Source of the DNA: DIGJ01 sp031553075
GTDB taxonomy: Bacteria > Bacillota > Clostridia > Lachnospirales > Lachnospiraceae
DNA length: 13,068 nucleotides
Reading direction: 5' to 3'
NCBI GenBank assembly: GCA_031553075.1
Contig: JAVBLX010000125.1
Location: 1 to 13,068 of the forward strand
Positions 1 through 6,251 of the stretch are shown piece by piece. Both the position numbers and the translations under genes were made by a program. How positions within the stretch are numbered: the stretch's first letter is position 1; every line of letters starts with the position of its first letter. The notes under the pieces are model-generated. The model was not told the DNA's origin, made no database searches, and saw nothing but the letters and a program-made list of their open reading frames with translations.

Positions 1-31
1 AAAATAATATTTTACAAAATATAATAAGCGG

Positions 32-194
32 CTAGTGTGCTGTATCATTCATCTTTAGCTAAACAGTGCTGAATATTTTGTCAGCTGCAAGGCGGAAGAT
101 GGAGGCGTAGTGGGATACGCTGACTGATGACAACGCGGCAGATGGCAAAATAGGCAGTGCTGTTTAGCTAATTATGAATGATACAGTACACTAG
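32..194. repeat. MITE-like long imperfect palindrome, element 1
   Basis: The two ends are inverted copies of each other: bases 32-88 pair with 138-194, with about six mismatches plus some G-T pairs, so nearly the whole 163-bp element can fold into one long hairpin. The outer arms read CTAGTGTGCTGTATCATTCA and its near complement. The central 49 bp contain a small GCGTA/TACGC hairpin (105-109 with 116-120). There is no open reading frame. Both ends carry CTAG, and the right CTAG (191-194) is also the left end of the next element. This looks like a non-autonomous miniature element or a dispersed intergenic palindrome. Which of the two cannot be decided from one copy. Confidence 0.75.
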
Positions 195-300
195 TATAAG
201 CGATTTTAATTAACTATATGTTTTCAATTATAATACCTGAAAGCATTACTGGAATTCGACGAATTGATAACATCAAGTTAATTAAAATCGCTTATACTAG
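191..300. repeat. MITE-like palindrome, element 2
   Basis: A perfect 25-bp inverted repeat (191-215 with 276-300) is followed inward by a further imperfect stretch of about 15 bp, giving a 110-bp palindrome with AT-rich arms. Like element 1 it starts with CTAGT and ends with ACTAG, and it abuts element 1 by sharing CTAG at 191-194. No coding capacity is seen. It lies downstream of the minus-strand LysM gene, so the hairpin could also act as a transcription barrier. The remaining intergenic bases, 1-31 and 301-374, are AT-rich and show nothing recognisable. Confidence 0.75.
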
Positions 301-374
301 GTAATATACAATATAATGCAAGGTAAGAATCTATGATATAACTTTGATTCATATAAAAGTACCTGAATAACTAT

Positions 375-680
375 CTAAAAAACAGCCCGTTCTATATAAT
401 GTGGAACAATAATCTTCTGTCCAATATACACATTATCGCCAATGTGATTTGTGTCCTTAATCTCTTTTATCAGTGCATTAACATCTTTGTATTCCGTTGT
501 ATAATAGTCACAAGCAATATTCCAGAGAGTATCTCCTTCTGATATGGTGATATATGCTACACTCTTCTCTCGTTCAATCCCATCAGAAGCATTCACTGCC
601 TTTGACGTAAGTCCCAGAGTCATCATAATAATAGCCAGAACTAAAACTGCAATTGATACCATCCATTTTTTTTCTCTCAT
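375..680 (-). CDS. yneA: YneA-like LysM cell-division suppressor (SOS-induced)
   Basis: This 101-residue protein has an N-terminal membrane anchor or uncleaved signal (about residues 7-25, basic MREKK start) and one LysM domain (about 42-95, with the typical GDTLWNIA start and GQKIIVP end). B. subtilis YneA has the same size and architecture, is encoded divergently from lexA, and delays septation during DNA damage; LysM domains bind peptidoglycan. Here the gene is likewise divergent from lexA. Its promoter TTGACA-17-TATAAT (734-762) carries a LexA-like box inside the spacer and two more just downstream. The ATG is preceded by GGAGGG. That it inhibits division is inferred from architecture and context; another SOS-induced LysM envelope protein is possible. 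Confidence 0.85.
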   Translation of the reverse strand: MREKKWMVSIAVLVLAIIMMTLGLTSKAVNASDGIEREKSVAYITISEGDTLWNIACDYYTTEYKDVNALIKEIKDTNHIGDNVYIGQKIIVPHYIERAVF

Positions 681-698
681 TGTGTAATCCCTCCAAAT

Positions 699-725
699 CG
701 AACATACGATACGAACATTTGTTTT
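699..725. promoter_or_regulatory. Two overlapping LexA-box-like sites downstream of the yneA start point
   Basis: CGAACATACGATAC (699-712) and CGAACATTTGTTTT (712-725) each carry the conserved CGAAC half of the Firmicutes SOS box (CGAAC-N4-GTTCG). The second keeps much of the other half (two mismatches) and the first is weak (three mismatches). They lie in the expected untranslated leader of the LysM gene, where bound LexA would block transcription. Confidence 0.5.
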
Positions 726-733
726 CTATTTGT

Positions 734-762
734 ATTATATCGAACATATTTTCTTTTGTCAA
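734..762 (-). promoter_or_regulatory. Sigma-A promoter of the yneA-like gene
   Basis: On the minus strand there is a perfect TTGACA (757-762) and a perfect TATAAT (734-739) separated by 17 bp. The start point would be near 727, leaving a leader of about 47 nt before the ATG at 680. Confidence 0.85.
741..754. promoter_or_regulatory. LexA-box-like site inside the yneA promoter spacer
   Basis: CGAACATATTTTCT has two mismatches to CGAAC-N4-GTTCG. It sits exactly between the -35 and -10 elements of the minus-strand promoter, an ideal repressor position. Confidence 0.55.
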
Positions 763-771
763 TAGTTTTTT

Positions 772-785
772 CGAACATTCGTTTG
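772..785. promoter_or_regulatory. LexA box (SOS operator) at the lexA promoter
   Basis: CGAACATTCGTTTG matches the Firmicutes SOS box with one mismatch and is the best of the four sites. It overlaps the first three bases of the lexA -35 element and lies just upstream of the yneA -35, so it can control both genes. Confidence 0.85.
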
Positions 786-811
786 ACACAAGTCTTTTCT
801 TTTGATATAAT
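783..811 (+). promoter_or_regulatory. Sigma-A promoter of lexA
   Basis: Perfect TTGACA (783-788) and TATAAT (806-811) separated by 17 bp. The start point would be near 818. The leader of about 55 nt contains a hairpin (822-828 with 844-850, extended by ACC/GGT) before the ribosome binding site GGAGGAG at 860-866. Confidence 0.9.
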
Positions 812-873
812 GAAAAAAAACAACAGAACACCCTGATTTTGGTTTCTGTTCCTTTGATTGGAGGAGTTTATTT

Positions 874-1491
874 ATGAGCTATGGAAAGATTAGCACAAAG
901 CAAAAAGAAATCTTAGATTACATAAAGAATGAGATTCTTAACAGAGGATATCCCCCTGCCGTTCGTGAAATCTGCGAAGCAGTTAACTTAAAGTCAACTT
1001 CTTCTGTTCACTCTCACCTTGAGACGTTGGAAAAGAACGGATATATCCGTCGTGACCCAACCAAACCCCGGGCGATTGAGATTGTAGATGACAGCTTTAA
1101 CTTGTCCCGTCGTGAGATTGTAAATATACCAATTGTCGGCACCGTTACTGCTGGACAGCCGATACTGGCCGTAGAAAATATTGACGGTTATTTCCCTCTT
1201 TTATCAGAGGATGTTCCACGGGAAGAGACTTTTATGCTTTATGTTAAAGGTGAAAGCATGATTAATGCTGGAATTCTAGATGGTGATCGTATTATGGTTA
1301 TGCGGCAGTCTACCGCCAAGAATGGTGAGATGGTTGTCGCTCTTATTGATGATTCCGTTACGGTTAAAACCTACTATAAAGAAAATGGACATTTTCGCCT
1401 TCAACCGGAAAATGATTTTATGGATCCAATTATTGTAGACCAGGTAGAGATATTAGGAAAAGTAGTTGGCTTGTTTCGTAAATACTCCTAA
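874..1491 (+). CDS. lexA: LexA, SOS transcriptional repressor and autoprotease
   Basis: This 205-residue protein has full LexA architecture. An N-terminal winged helix-turn-helix (about 1-70, with YPPAVREICEAVNLKSTSSV as recognition region) binds SOS boxes. A C-terminal S24-type self-cleavage domain has the scissile Ala93-Gly94 in VTAGQP, nucleophile Ser128 in KGESM and general base Lys165 in VTVKTYY. Spacing and length match B. subtilis LexA. RecA-DNA filaments trigger cleavage and derepression. The ATG is chosen by the GGAGGAG seven bases upstream. The gene is autoregulated through the SOS box at 772-785 and shares its control region with the divergent LysM gene. It is followed by a hairpin terminator. 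All catalytic residues are present and nothing looks degraded. Confidence 0.97.
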   Translation: MSYGKISTKQKEILDYIKNEILNRGYPPAVREICEAVNLKSTSSVHSHLETLEKNGYIRRDPTKPRAIEIVDDSFNLSRREIVNIPIVGTVTAGQPILAVENIDGYFPLLSEDVPREETFMLYVKGESMINAGILDGDRIMVMRQSTAKNGEMVVALIDDSVTVKTYYKENGHFRLQPENDFMDPIIVDQVEILGKVVGLFRKYS

Positions 1492-1572
1492 TGCTAAATT
1501 CTAAATAACGAACCCATCGGTGAGGATGATTTTTCTGGAATGCGGATGAAAAACCTATTTATCCCAAAATTA

Positions 1573-1613
1573 AAACAGAGTATCACAGTCTATTTTCTGT
1601 AGATACTCTGTTT
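1573..1613. terminator. Bidirectional intrinsic terminator between lexA and rsfS
   Basis: A 12-bp perfect stem (AAACAGAGTATC, 1573-1584, with 1602-1613) and a 17-nt loop are followed by TTTATT-like tracts on the plus strand and TTTTAATTTT on the minus strand. It lies between the convergent ends of lexA and rsfS and can serve both. The 80 bp between the lexA stop and the stem show nothing else recognisable. Confidence 0.85.
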
Positions 1614-1645
1614 CTTTATTAATTATTAAGCTACCACTAATCAAC

Positions 1646-1682
1646 TTTATAATGAATTATTAAGTAAGCATTTATAATGAAT
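1646..1682. repeat. 12-bp direct repeat at the 3' end of rsfS
   Basis: TTTATAATGAAT occurs at 1646-1657 and again at 1671-1682, 25 bp apart. The second copy is the very end of the rsfS coding sequence including its stop codon, so the other copy looks like a duplication of that end into the downstream spacer. AATTATTAAG is also present twice, at 1621-1630 and 1655-1664. Confidence 0.6.
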
Positions 1683-2022
1683 CTTTATCAATCAGTTTTC
1701 CATCCCGCCAGATTCGTTCCAAATCATAAAATAATCGATCTTCTTTGGAAAATACATGAACAATTACATCATTATAATCCATCAGAATCCAACTGCTGTT
1801 GCGTATTCCTTCAATTGCCCTTGGTTCCACCCCTACACGTCCTAAAGCATCCTCAACATTATCAGCCAGTGCTTGTACCTGTGGGGAGTTGCCTCCGTTT
1901 GCAATAATCATATAATCTGCAATTACAGAAATATCCCCAATTTCAATAATCTGTATATCTTCCCCTTTTTTTTCCTCTAATGCATTTACTACAATTTTAG
2001 TAATTTCATTTGGTTGAATCAT
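1672..2022 (-). CDS. rsfS: Ribosomal silencing factor RsfS (Iojap/DUF143)
   Basis: This 116-residue protein is the usual RsfS length and matches the family throughout. Examples are the IADYMIIANGGNSPQVQALADNV-like core (about 35-57), the GxEPRAIEG segment (about 64-72) and WILMDYNDVIVHVF (about 78-91). RsfS binds L14 on the 50S subunit and blocks joining with 30S during starvation. It is the last gene of the minus-strand ribosome-related operon, after the nadD-yqeK fusion, an order common in Firmicutes. The ATG has an AGGAGG ribosome binding site seven bases upstream. The 168-bp gap to the preceding gene is filled mainly by tandem repeats. Transcription should end at the hairpin at 1573-1613. 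Confidence 0.95.
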   Translation of the reverse strand: MIQPNEITKIVVNALEEKKGEDIQIIEIGDISVIADYMIIANGGNSPQVQALADNVEDALGRVGVEPRAIEGIRNSSWILMDYNDVIVHVFSKEDRLFYDLERIWRDGKLIDKDSL

Positions 2023-2055
2023 AAGATCCTCCTAACTATTTTCTATCTATTTTTT

Positions 2056-2163
2056 TATTAGTTTTCAATTTTCTTTTTCTAATACTAGTTTCCAAGTTCT
2101 CTTTTGTAATATTAGTTTAAAGTTCTCTTTTATAATATTAGTTTTCAAGTTCCCATTTTTTAA
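2056..2163. repeat. Four degenerate tandem copies of a 26-28-bp unit
   Basis: Units lie at 2056-2082, 2083-2109, 2110-2135 and 2136-2163. On the minus strand they read roughly TTANAAAAGAGAACTTGAAA followed by ACTAATA. A fifth related copy at 2191-2217 is the last nine codons and stop of the nadD-yqeK gene (plus strand TTAATTGGTTCTCAATTTCT then TTTTGTAA). The array therefore appears to be built from the 3' end of the upstream gene. Each unit ends in TAA or TAG on the minus strand. Confidence 0.7.
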
Positions 2164-2190
2164 TATTTATTGGTTAAAAATTTCATGCAT

Positions 2191-3402
2191 TTAATTGGTT
2201 CTCAATTTCTTTTTGTAATATTCATATGCTTCAACAGCCGTATAATCAAGACTTTCTGGATTCGTTTCATTAATATATTGAATGGTATTTTTCAATGCCA
2301 TAAATACTGCACCATCAAGATTTTGAAATACAATATCACGTATTTCCTTAAGTCCTGGTATTTCATTTCGACCTGGTTCAATATAATCTGCAATAAATAC
2401 AATCTTTTCCAGTTGGCTCATTTTAGGCCGCCCGGTGGTATGATAGCAGATTGCATTTAAAATATCTTCATTTTCTACTCCAAACCGCTTCCGGGCATAA
2501 TATGCCCCAAGCTTTCCGTGGAGAAGATAAGGATATTGCCGTTCTTTTTCGGTTATGAAAAGGCCATTTTTTGCACATTCTGCTAATAACTGGGTATCAG
2601 AAAGGCACTTTGCACAATCATGGAGTAATCCTGCTTCTTTTGCCTTTTCCGGATTTTCACCATAACACATTGCCAGTGACAAAGCAGTATGCATAACTCC
2701 CAGTGTATGGACATAACGCCTTGGTGTAAGTTCCTTTTTAAGTAGCTTTTGAAGCTCCACCAGGTCCCATTTATGTGGCACTTCTGTTCTCTTTGTATGG
2801 TAACCATAGAGTTTATTTTGTTTTATATACTCTTCAACGGAAGCTGGAACAAAAGGACTGATATCCTGGCCTTCTTGAAACAATTTCAAAAGCCCTGAGG
2901 AGGCAATTTCCAGTGGCTCCATTCTGATAAAATGGATATGAGCATCATATTCTGCTTCCAGCTTCTCTTTTTGTCTTTCATCAGCCTCCAGAGTGGCTGG
3001 AAGTCTTGGAGCAACAAGAACCGTGCAAAGCTGAAAGATTTGTTCCGGCATATACCATTTTTCCATATAGTGGAGAGAATCGGAGCCAACAATAAAATAA
3101 AATGAATCTTCGGGATAACGATTTACCAGTTCTTGTAAGGTATCCGCTGTATAGGAATAGCCTTCCCGGTTCATCTCCAAATCAGACATGACAAAAAATG
3201 GATAGGGTTTTATGGCCAAAGCAACCATATCCATTCGCATTTCGTTTTCCGCAATTATTTCATTTCGCTTATGAGGCGGCTTTTTGGAAGGCAGAAACCA
3301 GATTTCTTCCAACCCAAACTGTTCCTTTGCTTCTTCGGCTATGGCAAGATGACCATTATGAATGGGATTAAACGTTCCGCCCATAATACCGATTTTTCTC
3401 AT
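2191..3402 (-). CDS. nadD: NadD-YqeK fusion: nicotinate-nucleotide adenylyltransferase plus HD-domain Ap4A hydrolase
   Basis: This 403-residue two-domain protein begins with NadD (about 1-200): the nucleotidyltransferase motif GGTFNPIHNGH (8-18), KKPPHK (40-45) and a C-terminal ASSGLLK (168-173) standing where SSTxIR is usual. NadD makes nicotinate adenine dinucleotide for NAD synthesis. The second half (about 212-395) is a YqeK-type HD domain with His232, His261-Asp262 (LLHDCAK), His295, His321 and Asp339 (ADYIEPGR). YqeK proteins hydrolyse Ap4A symmetrically to two ADP. In many Firmicutes these are adjacent separate genes; here they are fused with an intact frame. The start follows GGGAGG. 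The gene lies between yhbY and rsfS in the ribosome operon. The Lys in place of the motif Arg is unusual but conservative. Confidence 0.93.
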   Translation of the reverse strand: MRKIGIMGGTFNPIHNGHLAIAEEAKEQFGLEEIWFLPSKKPPHKRNEIIAENEMRMDMVALAIKPYPFFVMSDLEMNREGYSYTADTLQELVNRYPEDSFYFIVGSDSLHYMEKWYMPEQIFQLCTVLVAPRLPATLEADERQKEKLEAEYDAHIHFIRMEPLEIASSGLLKLFQEGQDISPFVPASVEEYIKQNKLYGYHTKRTEVPHKWDLVELQKLLKKELTPRRYVHTLGVMHTALSLAMCYGENPEKAKEAGLLHDCAKCLSDTQLLAECAKNGLFITEKERQYPYLLHGKLGAYYARKRFGVENEDILNAICYHTTGRPKMSQLEKIVFIADYIEPGRNEIPGLKEIRDIVFQNLDGAVFMALKNTIQYINETNPESLDYTAVEAYEYYKKKLRTN

Positions 3403-3452
3403 GCCTTTTACCTCCCGCTTTTGAACCTCTGTGCTTCATTAAAGCATTCCGT

Positions 3453-3743
3453 TTATTTCGGCAGTTCGATCTTCTTTTTTTCTTTTGATTCACGATATAA
3501 AACTATTTTTTTGCCAATTACCTGAACCACCTGTGAACGGGTTCTCTCTCCCATGATGGAGGCAATTTCCTTCGGGTCGTCCAGACAGTTTTTTAAGACA
3601 CTGATTTTAATCAGTTCCCTTGCTTCCAACACTTCATCTAATGCCTTTACAATTTCTGGTGTCAAACCACCCTTACCTACCTGAAAGATTGGTTCCAGAT
3701 TCATAGCAAGACCTTTTAAATATGCTCTTTGTTTACTTGTCAT
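3453..3743 (-). CDS. yhbY: YhbY-type RNA-binding protein (CRM domain)
   Basis: This 96-residue protein is a single CRM/YhbY domain: it starts with the family signature TSKQRAYLKGLA, carries the RNA-binding GxGG loop in FQVGKGGLTPE (about 21-31), and continues through the KNCLDDPKE and GKKIVLYR segments. YhbY associates with pre-50S particles and assists 23S/50S maturation. Its place directly after obgE, with only 35 bp between, fits that role. A purine-rich AGGAGAAACAGAAAGG precedes the ATG, so the ribosome binding site is either a distant AGGAG or the nearer AAAGG. The 50 bp to the next gene hold only that gene's ribosome binding site. Confidence 0.93.
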   Translation of the reverse strand: MTSKQRAYLKGLAMNLEPIFQVGKGGLTPEIVKALDEVLEARELIKISVLKNCLDDPKEIASIMGERTRSQVVQVIGKKIVLYRESKEKKKIELPK

Positions 3744-3778
3744 AACCTTTCTGTTTCTCCTATCTATTCATCCATTGG

Positions 3779-5065
3779 TTACTTATAATAGTCGAATTCA
3801 AGACCATACATCCTTACTGTATCGCCTTCATTAATGCCTAAAGCTTCTAATTCATCCAGGATACCATTATCCTTAAGGAATCGTTGGAAGAAATCAAAAC
3901 CTTTCTCTGAATCCAGATTAGTATAGCCAAGCATCCGTTCGATTCGCGGGCCTTCTACCACATACAGACCATCTTCGGCTTTTTCCACAGTATAGGGTTC
4001 TTCCATAATAGTATTATCCTGTGGAAAATATTCTCGTTCAAAGATAATTGGCTCATTATCAAGTTGATCCAGCATTTCCCTTACGTGATAGAGAAGTTCT
4101 TTCACACCTTTTCCACTTACCGCGGAAATAGGGTAAACGGAAATTCCCTGGGGTTCAAATTCTTCTTTTAACAGTGAGATAACCGTATCTTCTTCGGTTC
4201 CAAAAAACACATCACATTTATTAGCCGCAATAACCTGTGGTTTTTTTGCCAAGTCAGGATTATATTGAATCAACTCTTCATTTATGGTCTTAATATCCAA
4301 AAGGGGGTCACGACCCTCTGTAGAAGCGGCATCAACAATATGAATAATCACCTTGGTGCGTTCGATGTGTTTTAAAAACTCATGACCAAGACCAATTCCC
4401 TCCGATGCTCCTTCAATCAATCCTGGAATATCCGCAATTACAAATCCATCGGTTCCCTCCAGATCTACTACACCCAGATTGGGATTTAATGTCGTAAAAT
4501 GATAATTGGCAATCTTTGGCTTCGCGTTGGTTACACGTGATAAGAATGTGGATTTTCCTACATTAGGAAAGCCTACCAGCCCTACATCTGCAATCACCAT
4601 TAATTCCAGAGTTACATTTAACTCTACTCCTGGTTTTCCTGGCTGGGCATACTGAGGCACCTGCATGGTAGCAGTGGCATAATGACGGTTTCCTTTTCCA
4701 CCATAGCCTCCCCGCAGTACCACCTCACGTCTGTTTTCATGGGACATGTCCGTAATTACCTGTCCGGTTTCTGTATCTTTAATGACCGTTCCTGGTGGCA
4801 CTTTTATCACCAGATCATCGCCATCGGCCCCATGACAGTTCCGTTTTTTTCCTTGTTCGCCATCGGTTGCACAGTATTTTCGGATATGACGGAATTCATT
4901 CAAGGTATTTAATCCTTCATCTACCTCAAAGATAATATTACCGCCTTTTCCACCGTCCCCACCATCTGGTCCGCCGGCAGCCACAAACAATTCTCGACGA
5001 AAACTCACATGTCCGTCTCCGCCTTTACCGGAACGTATATATATTTTTGCACTATCTGCAAACAT
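3779..5065 (-). CDS. obgE: Obg/CgtA GTPase
   Basis: This 428-residue protein has all three parts of the long Firmicutes form. The glycine-rich Obg fold (about 1-158) is followed by the G domain with G1 GFPNVGKST (165-173), G2 TT (191-192), G3 DIPG (212-215), G4 NKCD (282-285) and G5 SAVSG (314-318), then a C-terminal OCT domain (about 350-428). Obg binds 50S precursors and (p)ppGpp and couples ribosome assembly to growth and stress. It follows rpmA with 66 bp between, the canonical L21-L27-Obg order. AGGTGA lies seven bases upstream of the ATG. No residue appears missing. Confidence 0.97.
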   Translation of the reverse strand: MFADSAKIYIRSGKGGDGHVSFRRELFVAAGGPDGGDGGKGGNIIFEVDEGLNTLNEFRHIRKYCATDGEQGKKRNCHGADGDDLVIKVPPGTVIKDTETGQVITDMSHENRREVVLRGGYGGKGNRHYATATMQVPQYAQPGKPGVELNVTLELMVIADVGLVGFPNVGKSTFLSRVTNAKPKIANYHFTTLNPNLGVVDLEGTDGFVIADIPGLIEGASEGIGLGHEFLKHIERTKVIIHIVDAASTEGRDPLLDIKTINEELIQYNPDLAKKPQVIAANKCDVFFGTEEDTVISLLKEEFEPQGISVYPISAVSGKGVKELLYHVREMLDQLDNEPIIFEREYFPQDNTIMEEPYTVEKAEDGLYVVEGPRIERMLGYTNLDSEKGFDFFQRFLKDNGILDELEALGINEGDTVRMYGLEFDYYK

Positions 5066-5131
5066 CTCTTCACCTCATTATTTAGAAAAGCTCCAATAGC
5101 CATGCCATTGGAGCCCTCAATCTGTTACAAA

Positions 5132-5419
5132 TTATTTTGCTTCAACTGGGTATACAGATGCCTGCTTTTTATCTCTACCCTTTCTTTCGAAACGAACAAC
5201 ACCATCTACTAATGCAAATAATGTATCGTCTCCACCACGACCAACGTTAACACCTGGATGAATCTTAGTTCCACGTTGTCTGTAAAGGATATTTCCAGCT
5301 AATACAAACTGTCCATCAGCTCTTTTTGCTCCTAATCTCTTGGATTCAGAATCTCTACCGTTCTTGGTAGAACCAACTCCCTTTTTATGAGCGAAAAATT
5401 GAAGGTTCATATTCAACAT
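5132..5419 (-). CDS. rpmA: 50S ribosomal protein bL27 with Prp-cleavable N-terminal extension
   Basis: This 95-residue bL27 has the conserved core AHKKGVGSTKNGRDSESKRL. It begins with the nine-residue extension MLNMNLQFF, with the expected cut between Phe9 and Ala10. In Firmicutes this extension is removed by the cysteine protease Prp before L27 can act at the peptidyl transferase centre. The prp gene lies immediately upstream. The first ATG (5419) is preferred over the one three codons later because AGGAGGTG sits nine bases before it. The 49-bp spacer to prp shows no promoter. Confidence 0.97.
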   Translation of the reverse strand: MLNMNLQFFAHKKGVGSTKNGRDSESKRLGAKRADGQFVLAGNILYRQRGTKIHPGVNVGRGGDDTLFALVDGVVRFERKGRDKKQASVYPVEAK

Positions 5420-5468
5420 TGTCTTACACCTCCTTAAAGTTTAAGTTTTGTATAAAACAAAACATGGT

Positions 5469-5786
5469 TTAATCTAATTTAATAAATTCTGTGCCGTAAT
5501 CCGCAGTAATACCTTTTAAGCCTAAAAGAAGCGAATCCAGCAAAAGTTTTGTCTCAGAGCTAATGTCCGAAACAACTTGAAAGTCAATCAATCCGGTCTC
5601 TTCGTCTGTATCCAGTTGGAATGCATCCTCAGTAAACGTCTCAATGGAATTGATTGTGTTTATAACCAATACGGAAACTGCGGCACAGACAATGTCTTTA
5701 CCATATTCTCCATATCCTGCATGTCCTTTTACAAGAAAGCCGTTATAAACGCCGTAAGAATTTTTTTTAATTGTAATTCTTATCAT
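5469..5786 (-). CDS. prp: Ribosomal-processing cysteine protease Prp
   Basis: This 105-residue protein has the Prp signature GHAGYGEYGKDIVCAAVS (21-38), placing the catalytic pair at His22 and Cys34, the same positions as in S. aureus Prp. The enzyme trims the N-terminal extension of L27, whose gene follows. The gene starts two bases after the rplU stop and has no clear Shine-Dalgarno sequence (AAAAAATCAATGCTTAATT precedes the ATG), so translation is probably coupled to rplU. Low-level coupled production would suit a processing enzyme lying between two abundant ribosomal proteins; this is inference. Confidence 0.95.
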   Translation of the reverse strand: MIRITIKKNSYGVYNGFLVKGHAGYGEYGKDIVCAAVSVLVINTINSIETFTEDAFQLDTDEETGLIDFQVVSDISSETKLLLDSLLLGLKGITADYGTEFIKLD

Positions 5787-5788
5787 AA

Positions 5789-6097
5789 TTAAGCATTGAT
5801 TTTTTCAATCTTAACTTGAGTGAACTGCTGTCTGTGGCCGTTCTTTTTGTGATATCCAGTTTTTCTCTTGTATCTGTAAACGATAACTTTTTTTGCTTTA
5901 CCTTCTTTTACGACGGTTGCAGAAACAGTTGCTCCTGAAACAGTTGGATTTCCAACTTTCACTTCACCATTATTCACTACGAGAACTTGGTCAAATGTTA
6001 CAGTTTCACCAGCATTAGCACCAAGTTTTTCAACTCTGATTACATCGCCTTCAGCTACTTTGTACTGTTTACCACCTGTTGCAATAATTGCGTACAT
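5789..6097 (-). CDS. rplU: 50S ribosomal protein bL21
   Basis: This 102-residue protein has a standard bL21 sequence: start MYAIIATGGKQYKV, central GNPTVSGATV and the basic C-terminal signature YRYKRKTGYHKKNGHRQQ (about 74-91). bL21 binds 23S rRNA early in 50S assembly. It is the first gene of the rplU-prp-rpmA-obgE-yhbY-nadD/yqeK-rsfS operon, with its own promoter (6223-6251) and a leader of about 118 nt. AGGAGGTG lies just upstream of the ATG and may be sequestered by the leader. Confidence 0.97.
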   Translation of the reverse strand: MYAIIATGGKQYKVAEGDVIRVEKLGANAGETVTFDQVLVVNNGEVKVGNPTVSGATVSATVVKEGKAKKVIVYRYKRKTGYHKKNGHRQQFTQVKIEKINA

Positions 6098-6216
6098 ATG
6101 GCACCTCCTATTATAATTACTCGCCAGCTATGGTGCTGTTTTAAATAAGATAATTCTTACAAAAACAATCTTTGAGTGTAGCGTCAACTCTTTTTTTACC
6201 TCGCCGTGCGGCACAC
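6098..6216 (-). promoter_or_regulatory. Candidate L21 autoregulatory mRNA leader
   Basis: Between the predicted start point (about 6216) and the rplU ATG the transcript has a long non-coding leader. It contains GTGCCGCACGGCGAGG near its 5' end and CAGCACCATAGCTGGCGAG near the ribosome binding site. GCACC in the latter can pair with GGTGC overlapping the AGGAGGTG site, which would hide it. Firmicutes rplU genes are known to carry an L21 leader (an Rfam family); identity with that family is inferred from position and structure, not from a covariance search. Confidence 0.5.
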
Positions 6217-6222
6217 AAAATT

Positions 6223-6251
6223 ATTTAACCACAAATAGAAAATGTTGTCAA
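6223..6251 (-). promoter_or_regulatory. Promoter of the rplU-rsfS operon
   Basis: On the minus strand a perfect TTGACA (6246-6251) and TTAAAT (6223-6228) are separated by 17 bp. The -35 element lies inside the inverted repeat at 6239-6281. Confidence 0.7.

Noticed and set aside
24..202. ATAAGCG at 24-30 and 196-202 flanking palindromic element 1, as a 7-bp target-site duplication
   Set aside because: The right copy is part of the perfect inverted repeat of element 2, and the shared CTAG boundaries explain the junction better.
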